Assembly (NCBI GenBank): GCA_964631865.1
Contig: CAZWAK010000003.1
Span: 1-64,000, forward strand
Direction: 5' to 3'
DNA from: JAFDVL01 sp964631865
GTDB lineage: Bacteria; Acidobacteriota; Blastocatellia; RBC074
DNA: 64,000 nucleotides
Shown in pieces: positions 1 through 7,565 of the stretch. Position numbers and translations under genes: made by a program. Below the pieces are notes generated by a model. It did no database searches. It was not told where the DNA came from and saw nothing but the letters and a program-made list of their open reading frames with translations. Each line of letters begins with the position of its first letter. The stretch's first letter is position 1.

Positions 1-8
1 GCCGTTGA

Positions 9-22
9 CAAGCTAAAGCTTG
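9..22. repeat. Short palindrome at the window edge
   Basis: CAAGCT-AA-AGCTTG is a perfect 6-bp stem with a two-base loop, in the intergenic stretch downstream of the HEAT gene. It may be the end of another dispersed repeat, but the left part is outside the window. Nothing else is recognisable in 1-121. Confidence 0.3.
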
Positions 23-121
23 AACTCTTGACGCCTCTTTTTATAGCTGTTCTTTCCACAAGACACACGACACCTGAGCAGAGCGACACTCCGTAAAAAT
101 TCAGGTTGTCGTGGTGGAGAT

Positions 122-1876
122 TTACTTGAGCAAGTCTTCCAAGAATTTCACCGCTTCAGGATCGCGGCTTTGTCCCAGATAACTGACGGCCTTGCGACGA
201 ATCGCCATCGAAGAGTCTGACTTCGCCACCTGAATCAGTTTCTGGATGGCGTCCTTCGAGCGCGATTGGCTGAAGGCGAACAAAAACTGACTCTTCATCG
301 CTTCGTCGGTTTCGGCGTCATAGAGTTGCAAGAGCGACTGCACAGCTTTGGCGCGGCTCTTGGCACGGTCGCTGCTGTCGGTCGTGCGCCATTCCATCAG
401 ATTGCTGGTTATTCCGCCCTGCGCTGCCGCCACCATCGGGGCGTAATAATGCACGCCTTCGCTGGCGATTTGCGAGAGCGAAGAGATAATTTGCCGCCGC
501 ACCTTCGCGCTCTTGTCGGCTTGGAACATCTTCACCAATTCGTCAATGAAGCTTTCGTCCGCACGATCATCGAGCCATTGCAGCGCCTGCACACGCGCTT
601 CTTCATTGCTGCTCGAACGCGCGACCTCCATAACTTTCTGGCGCGCTTTCGGATTGCTGCTGCGCGACATCGCATAGATCGCGTGCTTCTTGATTTCGGG
701 ATCAGGGTCGTTGTCGTAAATCGAAATCAAGCGGTCAATCGAAGCGTCATCTTTGCGCTCGCCCAGATAGTAAATCGCATCGCGGCGAATCAACGGCGAC
801 TTGGCGCTCAAGGCCAAACTGCCAATGGAATCTTTCGCTTTTTGATTGCGATGAGTGGCGAGCGCGCGCAATGCGGCTTTGGCAACTTCTTGATCGTCCG
901 AAGTCGTGGCTAAATTCAGCAGCAGATCGAACACCTTGTCGTCTTCGACATTGCCGAGCGAATAGATGGCCGAACGACGCAAGCGGGAATCGGTTTGGTT
1001 ACGCGCCAAATCCAACAACAGATTCGTGGCGTTCGGCCCGCGATATTGGCCGAGCAATCGCACGGCGGAATCTTTCAAGCCTTTGCTCGCTTTGGAATCG
1101 TTCTTGAGAATTTCCGCGATGTACGGCAACGCACGTTCGGGATTCGATTGCATCAGGCTTTGCAGTGCGATGGCTTTGATTTCTTCCTGCTCAGTCATCC
1201 CGCTCGACGCCTGCTGTCCCGGAGCCAGCACGGTTACCGCATCGGGAAAGCCTGGCCCGCCTGCGATTGCAACCGATGCAACAGGCGATGGCGTGGTCGT
1301 GATAATTTCCACGCCTTCACTGCCCTCGACTCGTCTGGGAGCGCGTGCGGGCTGCGGCGTAATCGTTTGGCTTTGCGCGACAGGAGCGGTCGTGGAAACA
1401 GTACGAGTGGGGCGCGGCGTGCGTGGCGGAGCAGCGATGACTTCATCTACCAACGCCACATTGCCGAGCGCGGGCGCGATTTCCAAGCGCAACGCTTTCG
1501 CGTCAGACACCCAACTCGATTTCGGATAGTTGCTCACGAGTTGCACGAGCAAGTGATCAGCTTCGGAAAAATGCCGTTGCTTCTTTTGCGTGAAGGCGAG
1601 CCAATAAATCGCGGCGTCAGCTTGATTGTGCTGCGGATAGTCGCGCAGGAAATTGCGGAAATGTTTTTCGGCCTGCTCCCACTTTTCGTCTTCGATCAAA
1701 TCGCGTCCGACGCGAAATGATTTCGCTGCTTTGTCATTCGCGTTCGTGCTTTGGACAAAGCGATTGAGCTTGGTGAAATCCGCCGACGCAAATTGTGCCG
1801 CGCTCGGCGTCACGAAAACCAACGTCAACACAGCACCGGCAATGAGTGCGGAGAAAGAATGATTGTGGTGAAGCAT
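122..1876 (-). CDS. Secreted TPR/HEAT-repeat protein
   Basis: Starting at ATG 1876 the product is 584 residues with a clear signal peptide (MLHHNHSF, a hydrophobic stretch, then PSAAQ). A GAGG ribosome binding site lies about 8 nt upstream, which favours this start over the in-frame ATG at 1912 that overlaps the previous gene. Residues about 45-125 form TPR-like helices of the YbgF/outer-membrane-lipoprotein type. A Pro/Thr/Val-rich linker follows, and about 230-584 is a long run of HEAT repeats, with recurring RRxAIYxLG and DxxxxxLLxL patterns. It is probably a periplasmic scaffold. It follows the anti-sigma-like gene and probably belongs to the same operon. No catalytic motif is visible and the binding partner is unknown. 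Confidence 0.85.
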   Translation of the reverse strand: MLHHNHSFSALIAGAVLTLVFVTPSAAQFASADFTKLNRFVQSTNANDKAAKSFRVGRDLIEDEKWEQAEKHFRNFLRDYPQHNQADAAIYWLAFTQKKQRHFSEADHLLVQLVSNYPKSSWVSDAKALRLEIAPALGNVALVDEVIAAPPRTPRPTRTVSTTAPVAQSQTITPQPARAPRRVEGSEGVEIITTTPSPVASVAIAGGPGFPDAVTVLAPGQQASSGMTEQEEIKAIALQSLMQSNPERALPYIAEILKNDSKASKGLKDSAVRLLGQYRGPNATNLLLDLARNQTDSRLRRSAIYSLGNVEDDKVFDLLLNLATTSDDQEVAKAALRALATHRNQKAKDSIGSLALSAKSPLIRRDAIYYLGERKDDASIDRLISIYDNDPDPEIKKHAIYAMSRSSNPKARQKVMEVARSSSNEEARVQALQWLDDRADESFIDELVKMFQADKSAKVRRQIISSLSQIASEGVHYYAPMVAAAQGGITSNLMEWRTTDSSDRAKSRAKAVQSLLQLYDAETDEAMKSQFLFAFSQSRSKDAIQKLIQVAKSDSSMAIRRKAVSYLGQSRDPEAVKFLEDLLK

Positions 1877-1904
1877 ATTGTTATCCTCAATGATGGTAAA
1901 GAAT

Positions 1905-2816
1905 TTACTCATCCAGCGCCGCCACCATCACGGGCGTCGCGTACACTTGTAATTTCGTCACGATTTCTTTTTTCTGCATCCGTTCTTTGATCGGCGTCAC
2001 ATCGTCCGCCGAGGGACGCGCGGGCAAATTCGCGATGTCGAGCAAAAGCGGTTCGAGACTGCTCAAGACTTCTTCCAGCGGCCAATCACCGCGCATTTCC
2101 GCTTCGCGCCGCAGCACGATGTTCCGGTACAGCAAGTGCCGCGAACGTTTCATTTCATACGACAAATCGAACGTCGCGTTGTTCAAGAGCGGCGCATTGC
2201 GAAACGCGCGGAGCAGCATCTGCGCCCGTTCCAGATGTTTCGTCGTAGGCAAAGTTTCCTCTGCCGCTACCGCCTGCATGGCCAGCAGCGGATTCGGGTC
2301 GGTCAACAGATAGGGTTTTTTATCGGGCAACCGCGACGGCGCTTTGCGTTCGGGTTTCGGTTGCTTGTTCGTGCGCGGTTTGCGGGGAGTATACTTCGCC
2401 GCATCCTGCTCGTGTTCGGCCAGGCGTGATCCAGGTTTCGGTGCAACGGCTACTTCATCCACCGAATCGTTGGGCGGCTGCGACGTGCGTGAAAGCCCCA
2501 GCACCGCCGCCAACAACAACACGATTCCTGCTGCCGCCGGAATCATCCAACCGAAGCGCAACGTCGTACGCCACCAACTTTTCGGAGCCGCGTCCTGCGC
2601 CAGTTTGACGCGCAACGACGCTTCATATCCGGCCCAATAACCGTCGTCCGGCATCATCGCTTCCGCCGCCTGATCGAACGAATGCAAAGCGTTGCGCAGC
2701 GCGTGATATTGCTCGTAGCAGCTTTGGCAAGCGCCAATCTGCGCCAGATGATTGACGGGCGTTTCCGCGAAGAGCCAATCCGTCATTTGCAATTGTGTTT
2801 TGCGGCAATCGTGCAT
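1905..2816 (-). CDS. Putative zinc-finger anti-sigma factor
   Basis: 303 residues. The N-terminal cytoplasmic part carries an H-x6-C-x2-C arrangement (HLAQIGACQSC), typical of anti-sigma zinc fingers, followed by helical sequence. One membrane segment lies near residues 88-110 (WMIPAAAGIVLLLAAVLGLS), then a basic, Pro-rich extracytoplasmic part with no known domain. A gene directly downstream of an ECF sigma gene usually encodes its membrane anti-sigma partner, and that is the inferred role. AAAAGGA lies upstream of the ATG. The 3' end overlaps the longer possible start of the HEAT gene by 8 bp. Confidence 0.75.
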   Translation of the reverse strand: MHDCRKTQLQMTDWLFAETPVNHLAQIGACQSCYEQYHALRNALHSFDQAAEAMMPDDGYWAGYEASLRVKLAQDAAPKSWWRTTLRFGWMIPAAAGIVLLLAAVLGLSRTSQPPNDSVDEVAVAPKPGSRLAEHEQDAAKYTPRKPRTNKQPKPERKAPSRLPDKKPYLLTDPNPLLAMQAVAAEETLPTTKHLERAQMLLRAFRNAPLLNNATFDLSYEMKRSRHLLYRNIVLRREAEMRGDWPLEEVLSSLEPLLLDIANLPARPSADDVTPIKERMQKKEIVTKLQVYATPVMVAALDE

Positions 2817-2833
2817 ACTGCGATCCTTTTGAT

Positions 2834-2868
2834 GGGACAGGCGGCAACCCGTGATTGCCGCCTGTCCC
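2834..2868 (-). terminator. Perfect 14-bp hairpin between sigma and anti-sigma genes
   Basis: GGGACAGGCGGCAA at 2834-2847 pairs perfectly with 2855-2868 around a 7-nt loop. It lies between the sigma stop and the anti-sigma ATG. No clear T-run follows on the minus strand, so it may be an attenuator, a processing site or a repeat rather than a strong terminator. Confidence 0.45.
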
Positions 2869-2871
2869 CGG

Positions 2872-2910
2872 TGTTAGTTCTCAGGAGGACCCAGTTCTTG
2901 GGAACTAACA
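2872..2910 (-). repeat. Second hairpin, overlapping the sigma-factor stop codon
   Basis: TGTTAGTTC at 2872-2880 pairs with GAACTAACA at 2902-2910. The TAG stop of the sigma gene (2905-2907) lies inside the right arm, so ribosomes finishing the sigma gene would open this stem. Confidence 0.45.
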
Positions 2911-3510
2911 ATTTGCGCCCCGTCGTTCGGGAAATTCACAGAGCGGCACGACGGGCACTTCGTCTGCCGCACTCGTCTTGATGCCGAGTTGCTCGCGCAA
3001 CTTGGTCACGGTGCGAAACAGTGCTTTTTTGATCGTGCCCACCGACACACCACACGACGTAGCGATTTCGTCATACGTCATGCCTTCGCGATGTTTGAGT
3101 AAAAAGATCAAGCGTTCGCGCGGCGTCAATTCATCCAGCGCCTGCAACACTTCTTCGACCAGCAACTGTTCGTGCAAGCTGCGTTCGATGTGATGCGGCA
3201 ATTCAATGTCATCGAGCGAGACGCGGTCTTTTTTTCCGATGCCCCAGAAATGCGTGCGCTGTTGATTCAGCAGCGTATGAATCGCAATCTGGCGCAACCA
3301 CGTGTAAAAACTCGCTTCGCCGCGAAAACCGCTCAAGGCGCGATAGGCTTTCAACCAAACTTCCTGTGACAAATCTTCGGCGTCCAGCGGGTCGCGCGTG
3401 AACTGCAACGTCATCGCATAGACGCGCCGCTGATACGCGCGCGCCAGCGTGCAAAACGCTTCCCGGTCTCCTAGTTGTGCGCGTTGTATCAGTTCGTGTT
3501 CGCTACTCAC
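2905..3510 (-). CDS. ECF-type RNA polymerase sigma factor
   Basis: A sigma-70 family protein of the SigE/RpoE type. Region 2 is visible (DPLDAEDLSQEVWLKAY), then FYTWLRQIAIHTLLNQ. Region 4 holds LTPRERLIFLLKHREGMTY and the helix-turn-helix IATSCGVSVGTIKKALFR. I chose GTG 3510 because AAAGGTGG lies about 7 nt upstream; a second in-frame GTG at 3549 adds 13 residues that are not family-like. The product is about 201 residues, normal for the family. It probably directs transcription of this anti-sigma/HEAT operon and perhaps the adjacent envelope genes; the regulon cannot be read from sequence. Confidence 0.88.
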   Translation of the reverse strand: MSSEHELIQRAQLGDREAFCTLARAYQRRVYAMTLQFTRDPLDAEDLSQEVWLKAYRALSGFRGEASFYTWLRQIAIHTLLNQQRTHFWGIGKKDRVSLDDIELPHHIERSLHEQLLVEEVLQALDELTPRERLIFLLKHREGMTYDEIATSCGVSVGTIKKALFRTVTKLREQLGIKTSAADEVPVVPLCEFPERRGANC

Positions 3511-3651
3511 GGGCGTTCCACCTTTGCGATGTGTCGTTGGAATAGACACAGGGTACGCGATTTGGTTGGCATGGGGGAAAGATTTTTTTTTCGCGATTGC
3601 ATTTCCTATTTTTCAGTTGTCATTTCTCATTTGTCATTGCTGCGCTTGCTT

Positions 3652-3719
3652 TGTGGCGCGATTTGCCAAATCGCGCGGCTTGGAACAAAGACACTCGCGA
3701 TTTGCCAAATCGCGCCACA
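3652..3719. repeat. Family A palindrome pair (CGCGATTTGSCAAATCGCG)
   Basis: Two copies of a 19-21 bp palindrome (3656-3676 and 3696-3714) lie head to head. With their flanks they form a larger inverted repeat, TGTGGCGCGATTTG at one end and CAAATCGCGCCACA at the other. Single copies occur at 27843, 38366 and 54261. The rest of 3511-3851 holds no gene: an AT-rich CATTTCTCATTTGTCATT tract near 3600-3640 and the element at 3779. Confidence 0.8.
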
Positions 3720-3778
3720 TTTTTTATTCAGGTGCTGTTCATACGCCCGTCACCGCGCATTTGTTCGCACAAGCTTTC

Positions 3779-3841
3779 ACTACGAAAAACACAAAGAGCA
3801 CGAAGCCTGACCGTGCTTCGTGCTCTTCGTTGCTTCGTGGT
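3779..3841. repeat. Family D inverted repeat (CTTCGTGCTCTTCGT)
   Basis: The left arm contains AAAGAGCACGAAG and the right arm contains CTTCGTGCTCTTCGT, then CTTCGTGG. It lies between the caspase/TPR gene end and the sigma gene. Related elements are at 19921 and 24149. Confidence 0.7.
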
Positions 3842-3852
3842 TTGTTCAGGAA

Positions 3853-6258
3853 TCACTTTTTCTTGCGATTCGCTTTGCCGCGTTCGTCCACCTCGCGCAG
3901 CATATCGCTGATGCGTTGGCGTTCGTCGGCAGGCAAACGATTGCCGTAAATCGCCAGGCCTTTGCGCAAGGCTTCGGCGGCTTTGGTGTATTCCTGCGAG
4001 GTGTAATAGGCCTGATACAGAATCGTGTGGACTTCAAATTTATTGCCCGACAATTCTTCGTTCGGCATCGCTTCGGCCAATTTCAAAGCGGCTCCCGCGT
4101 CTTTGATGGCGCGCGGATTATCGCCTTTCAGAAACGCATTGTCGGCGCTGAGCCAGAGCGATAAAAATTGGCGCATCTTGTCGTTGGAACTCAACCGCAA
4201 CGCTTCCTGAATATTCGCGCGACCTTTGTCCAGATAGTTCATTCGCAACGCATCGGGCAAATTGCCTTCGTCCCATCCGGCATAGCGCGTGTAGGCTTTG
4301 GCGAGCATGTAATTCGCTTCCGCGAGGGCGGCAGAATCTTCGTAACGACCGCCACCAAAGATCAAATGCGAGATGGACAGGTGACGCGCGGCTTTCATCG
4401 CGGAGACACGTTTCTTCGCAACTTCATTGAAGAGTTGCAACGCTTGCTCGGCCTGTTCGGTTGCTTCTTTGTAAGGATTCGCATTCACTTCCTTGCCCAT
4501 ATCAATGAACTTTGCCGCCGGGTCTTTTGACAGCAACACGTGCGCGAGGATCATGCGCGCGGGCGGGAATTTCGGATTGATGCCGATGGCTTTGCGCAAG
4601 GCTTTTTCCGCGCCGATTTTGTCGCCGCGCGCGAACAACACATCGCCGAGCACGACGTAGGCAAAATCGTAGAGCGGGTACCGTTTGTTGATGGCGCGGA
4701 GTTCGTTGGCGACTTCTTCCGTGTTGCGTCCGGCATTGAACTTGGCTTCGGCGAGCAGCGTCTTGGTTTGATAATCGGTTGGTCGCACGGCCAAAGCTTC
4801 GCTGAAACTCTTGATCGCGTCTTCTTTTGCACCGAGCGATTGTTCGGCGCGACCGCGATAGGTGAAGGCTTGATGATAGCCGCCGCCGTTGAGCCGAACG
4901 GCTTCATTGAACAGCGCGATGGCTTCGCGGAATTTTTGTTTATTGAAGAGATCCACGCCTTCCTGCAATTTCTTTTCGGCCTCTTTGGTCGCTGGTTTTT
5001 CTTCGCCCAGATACACGGTCTTTTGCTGCGCAGTTTGTTCGACGACTTCTTCCGCATTGCTTTGTGTGAACGCGGCGTTGATTTCGTAGGATGTGGTTTT
5101 GTTCGGCTCGACTTTGGCGGCTTGCGTTTGTTTGATGGAGCCTTTCGCCAACGTCAAGCGGCGTTCGCCGACAGGCACGCGAATCGTGCGTTGGCCGCCC
5201 GTTGCCAGAGTGCCGAGCGGTTTGTCATCAATCGAAACCTCGACGCCTTCGATTTCCGGGTTCGTGATGCGCAACGTGCCGCAGGGCGTCGCGGCGCTGC
5301 ATTTGCCGAGTTCAGGATAGGTCACGACCGACAGCGGCAGATTGTTCGCGCTCAGCATCGTCGTGGCGTATTGCGGATGCTGGCGGTTGTCGGTCATCTT
5401 CGGCACTTCGTCGCGCACGTATGTGCGCAACTCCTCAAACGTCACTTTGCCGTCGGCATCGAAATCCGCATTGCCGCGCACAGCTTCGAGCAGGCAGTAG
5501 GTGAACACGCCGTGACCGAGTTCATCTTTTTCGAGCGAGGATTCGTTTTGATCTGCCGCCGACAAATAGCCCACGCCGCGCGGAATTTCTTTCAGCGAAT
5601 CGAGCCATTGGTTTTGGGCGCGTTGTGTGACGGCGAGGCCGCGCGAACCGCTGTCGAGCATCACGCCCGCGCTGTGACACGTGTCGGAAATCACCAAGCC
5701 TTTTTTCGCGGGCACGCTGTTGACGGCGCGTTTGAAGCTTTCCATCCGAATGCTGGTGCGGGCAATCGCGCGCGGATCGGAGTCGTACACGACAAAGTAC
5801 GGATATTCTTCGGTGCGCCCCGATGCGCCGCGTTCCTGCCAAATCACGCCGTGCGCCGCGATGAACACGACGAAATAATCATCGGGCTTCGATTGCTTAA
5901 GCTTCTCCAGAGCCGCTTCGATATTGGCTTTGGTGGCTTGTTCGTCCACGAGCAGCGAGATGTTCGATTCAGGAAAGCTACCGCCTTCGGGGCTGCGCAA
6001 AAACTTGTAGATTTCGGTGGCGTCTTCCGCAGCGTTTTTCAAATTCGAGATTTGATTGCCATCCACGTTTTGATCGCCCATCTTGTAGCGCGAAACGCCG
6101 ATGACGACCGCCCACAAATTCACGTCGCGCTTGGCCGTGAGGTCTTCTTTGGTCGCGCCGACTTTGACCGAAAGGCCGCGCTCGCGGGTTTGTGAGGCCG
6201 CGAGGAACGGCAGGCTGGTGAGAATGATGAGGAAAAGCACGCGATGGAAATAACGCAT
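3853..6258 (-). CDS. Secreted caspase-family protein with PEGA-like and TPR domains
   Basis: I chose ATG 6258 because CCGGAG lies about 8 nt upstream and the product then begins with a clean signal peptide (MRYFHRVLFLIILTSLPF). The ORF also has an ATG at 6276. Length is 801 residues. Residues about 45-320 are a peptidase C14 (caspase) domain with the catalytic dyad visible: His136 in FIAAHGV and Cys194 in ISDTCHSAG. Inside it, DFDADGKVTFEEL resembles an EF-hand loop. A PEGA-like beta domain follows (about 335-390), then TPR repeats to the C-terminus (for example AFTYRGRAEQSLGAKEDAIK). It is likely a periplasmic or surface protease or scaffold with a TPR substrate platform. Substrate unknown. 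Confidence 0.85.
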   Translation of the reverse strand: MRYFHRVLFLIILTSLPFLAASQTRERGLSVKVGATKEDLTAKRDVNLWAVVIGVSRYKMGDQNVDGNQISNLKNAAEDATEIYKFLRSPEGGSFPESNISLLVDEQATKANIEAALEKLKQSKPDDYFVVFIAAHGVIWQERGASGRTEEYPYFVVYDSDPRAIARTSIRMESFKRAVNSVPAKKGLVISDTCHSAGVMLDSGSRGLAVTQRAQNQWLDSLKEIPRGVGYLSAADQNESSLEKDELGHGVFTYCLLEAVRGNADFDADGKVTFEELRTYVRDEVPKMTDNRQHPQYATTMLSANNLPLSVVTYPELGKCSAATPCGTLRITNPEIEGVEVSIDDKPLGTLATGGQRTIRVPVGERRLTLAKGSIKQTQAAKVEPNKTTSYEINAAFTQSNAEEVVEQTAQQKTVYLGEEKPATKEAEKKLQEGVDLFNKQKFREAIALFNEAVRLNGGGYHQAFTYRGRAEQSLGAKEDAIKSFSEALAVRPTDYQTKTLLAEAKFNAGRNTEEVANELRAINKRYPLYDFAYVVLGDVLFARGDKIGAEKALRKAIGINPKFPPARMILAHVLLSKDPAAKFIDMGKEVNANPYKEATEQAEQALQLFNEVAKKRVSAMKAARHLSISHLIFGGGRYEDSAALAEANYMLAKAYTRYAGWDEGNLPDALRMNYLDKGRANIQEALRLSSNDKMRQFLSLWLSADNAFLKGDNPRAIKDAGAALKLAEAMPNEELSGNKFEVHTILYQAYYTSQEYTKAAEALRKGLAIYGNRLPADERQRISDMLREVDERGKANRKKK

Positions 6259-6276
6259 AAGACAACTCCGGGACAT

Positions 6277-6387
6277 TTTCCATTTTTGATTTTTGATTTT
6301 TCATTTCTCATCGTTGTAGGTTCTCGCGCAAACAATGACAAATGACAAATGACAAATGACAAATGACAAATGGAAAATGGAAAATGA
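6277..6387. repeat. Family F AT-rich element with tandem AAATGAC units
   Basis: On the left are repeated GATTTTT/CATTTCTCAT units; on the right about five direct AAATGAC heptads, then GGAAAATGGAAAATGAG. The two sides are roughly inverted. It fills the gap between the FecR-like and caspase genes. Similar sequence occurs at 33131-33240 and near 3600. Confidence 0.65.
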
Positions 6388-6416
6388 GCTAACTCACTTC
6401 AACTGACGATGTTGGG

Positions 6417-7451
6417 CTACGGCAAAATCACGCCGCTGCCCTGACGTGGCTCGATGCGTTGCTCGGCGGGAATACCAGGGCGCGTCGTAGCTTTGTAAAC
6501 CCCGACACCAACCGCCGCGCCGATGACGCTGAAAATCGGGACAGCATTTTGCGGCGACCAGAAGCCTGCGGCGGCGCGCACCACGCTGAGCGTGCCTTGC
6601 CACACGGCGTCCGAGCCTTCGACGCGGACTTCGAGGCGCGTCGAACTGCCGACGGTATCGCCCGCGGTGAAATTCACATTGGCGATCCCTTGCGTGTTGG
6701 TCGTAGCGCGCAAACTGGTCTGCCCGGCGAATGAGCCAGCGCCACCGCTTCCTGAACCACCGCCGCCGAGCAAGAACAACACGGGCGCATCGGGCACAGG
6801 ACGATCATTTTCGTCGGTGACCTGCACTTGCAAATTGCGCGTCGAGCGGGCGCGGATTTCGGTGTTTGTACCGAGATTCAACGGCTTGATGAGATATTTG
6901 CGCGGCGCAGTTTGTTGTTGCGCCACGACGGCCAGTTCTTCGGCAGAGAGCAGTCCGAAGTTGCCGAGCGACACGACACGCCCCGCTGTCGCCAGCGCCA
7001 CCGATTGCCCGTCACGCCAACCCGCGCGGAATTGCGCACCTTTGGTCGTGACATAAGTTGTGCCCGCAATTTCCAACGTCGCAGACGATTCGGGATTGAG
7101 CGCAACTTGCAATTCGCCATTGAGCAGATGCGCTTGTAAAGTTTGCGTGGCCGCGTTCGTCGTCAGCTTCACTGCCGCGCCGCCGCGCAACGTGACTTTG
7201 CCGATGGAGGATAACAAAACCTGTGCGCTCGCTCTGGCAGCGGAGCGCACGAGGTCGCCGTTCCACAGCAAACTTTGTTGTCCAATCGAAGAACCGTTGA
7301 TTTGAATGGACTCCAGCGATTCGACGGAGCCAATCGGTGCGGCTTTGACGCGCGTGTTGTTCGTGGCGGTCGTGCCATTTGCCCACAAGCTCAGCGGGGC
7401 CAGCAGCAGCACCAGGTTAAGTAGAAAAATCGTGAACTTCGTTTTTTGCAT
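6417..7451 (-). CDS. FecR-like protein with Big-1-like immunoglobulin domain
   Basis: 344 residues with a signal peptide (MQKTKFTIFLLNLVLLLAPLSLWA) and GGGAG upstream of the ATG. Residues about 40-170 look like a FecR-type beta domain: repeated strands around LLSSIGKVTLRGGAAVKL, then LLNGELQVALNPES and TTKGAQFRAGW. About 205-300 is a Big-1-like fold (VQVTDENDRPVPDAPVLFLL, then ATTNTQGIANVNFTAGD), as in invasins and other surface proteins. A hydrophobic segment near 305-325 could be a C-terminal membrane anchor. It is probably displayed outside the inner membrane, and lies between the caspase/TPR gene and the giant beta-helix gene. Function not established. Confidence 0.65.
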   Translation of the reverse strand: MQKTKFTIFLLNLVLLLAPLSLWANGTTATNNTRVKAAPIGSVESLESIQINGSSIGQQSLLWNGDLVRSAARASAQVLLSSIGKVTLRGGAAVKLTTNAATQTLQAHLLNGELQVALNPESSATLEIAGTTYVTTKGAQFRAGWRDGQSVALATAGRVVSLGNFGLLSAEELAVVAQQQTAPRKYLIKPLNLGTNTEIRARSTRNLQVQVTDENDRPVPDAPVLFLLGGGGSGSGGAGSFAGQTSLRATTNTQGIANVNFTAGDTVGSSTRLEVRVEGSDAVWQGTLSVVRAAAGFWSPQNAVPIFSVIGAAVGVGVYKATTRPGIPAEQRIEPRQGSGVILP

Positions 7452-7565
7452 TGTGAATTCTCCCTTTGGGCCATCACTCTAACACATCGTTGTCAATTGA
7501 TTTGCTCAACTTATAAAGCGAAAGAATTCGCTTCAACGTGCCAGCGATGGGCGCTTGCTTCAAAA

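Noticed and set aside
4540..6195. 551-residue plus-strand open frame
   Set aside because: It is antisense to the caspase/TPR gene, has no family features, and comes from the GC-rich codon pattern of the real gene.
6330..6387. CRISPR or promoter array from the AAATGAC heptads
   Set aside because: These are direct 7-bp tandem units without spacers, part of a dispersed AT-rich repeat.
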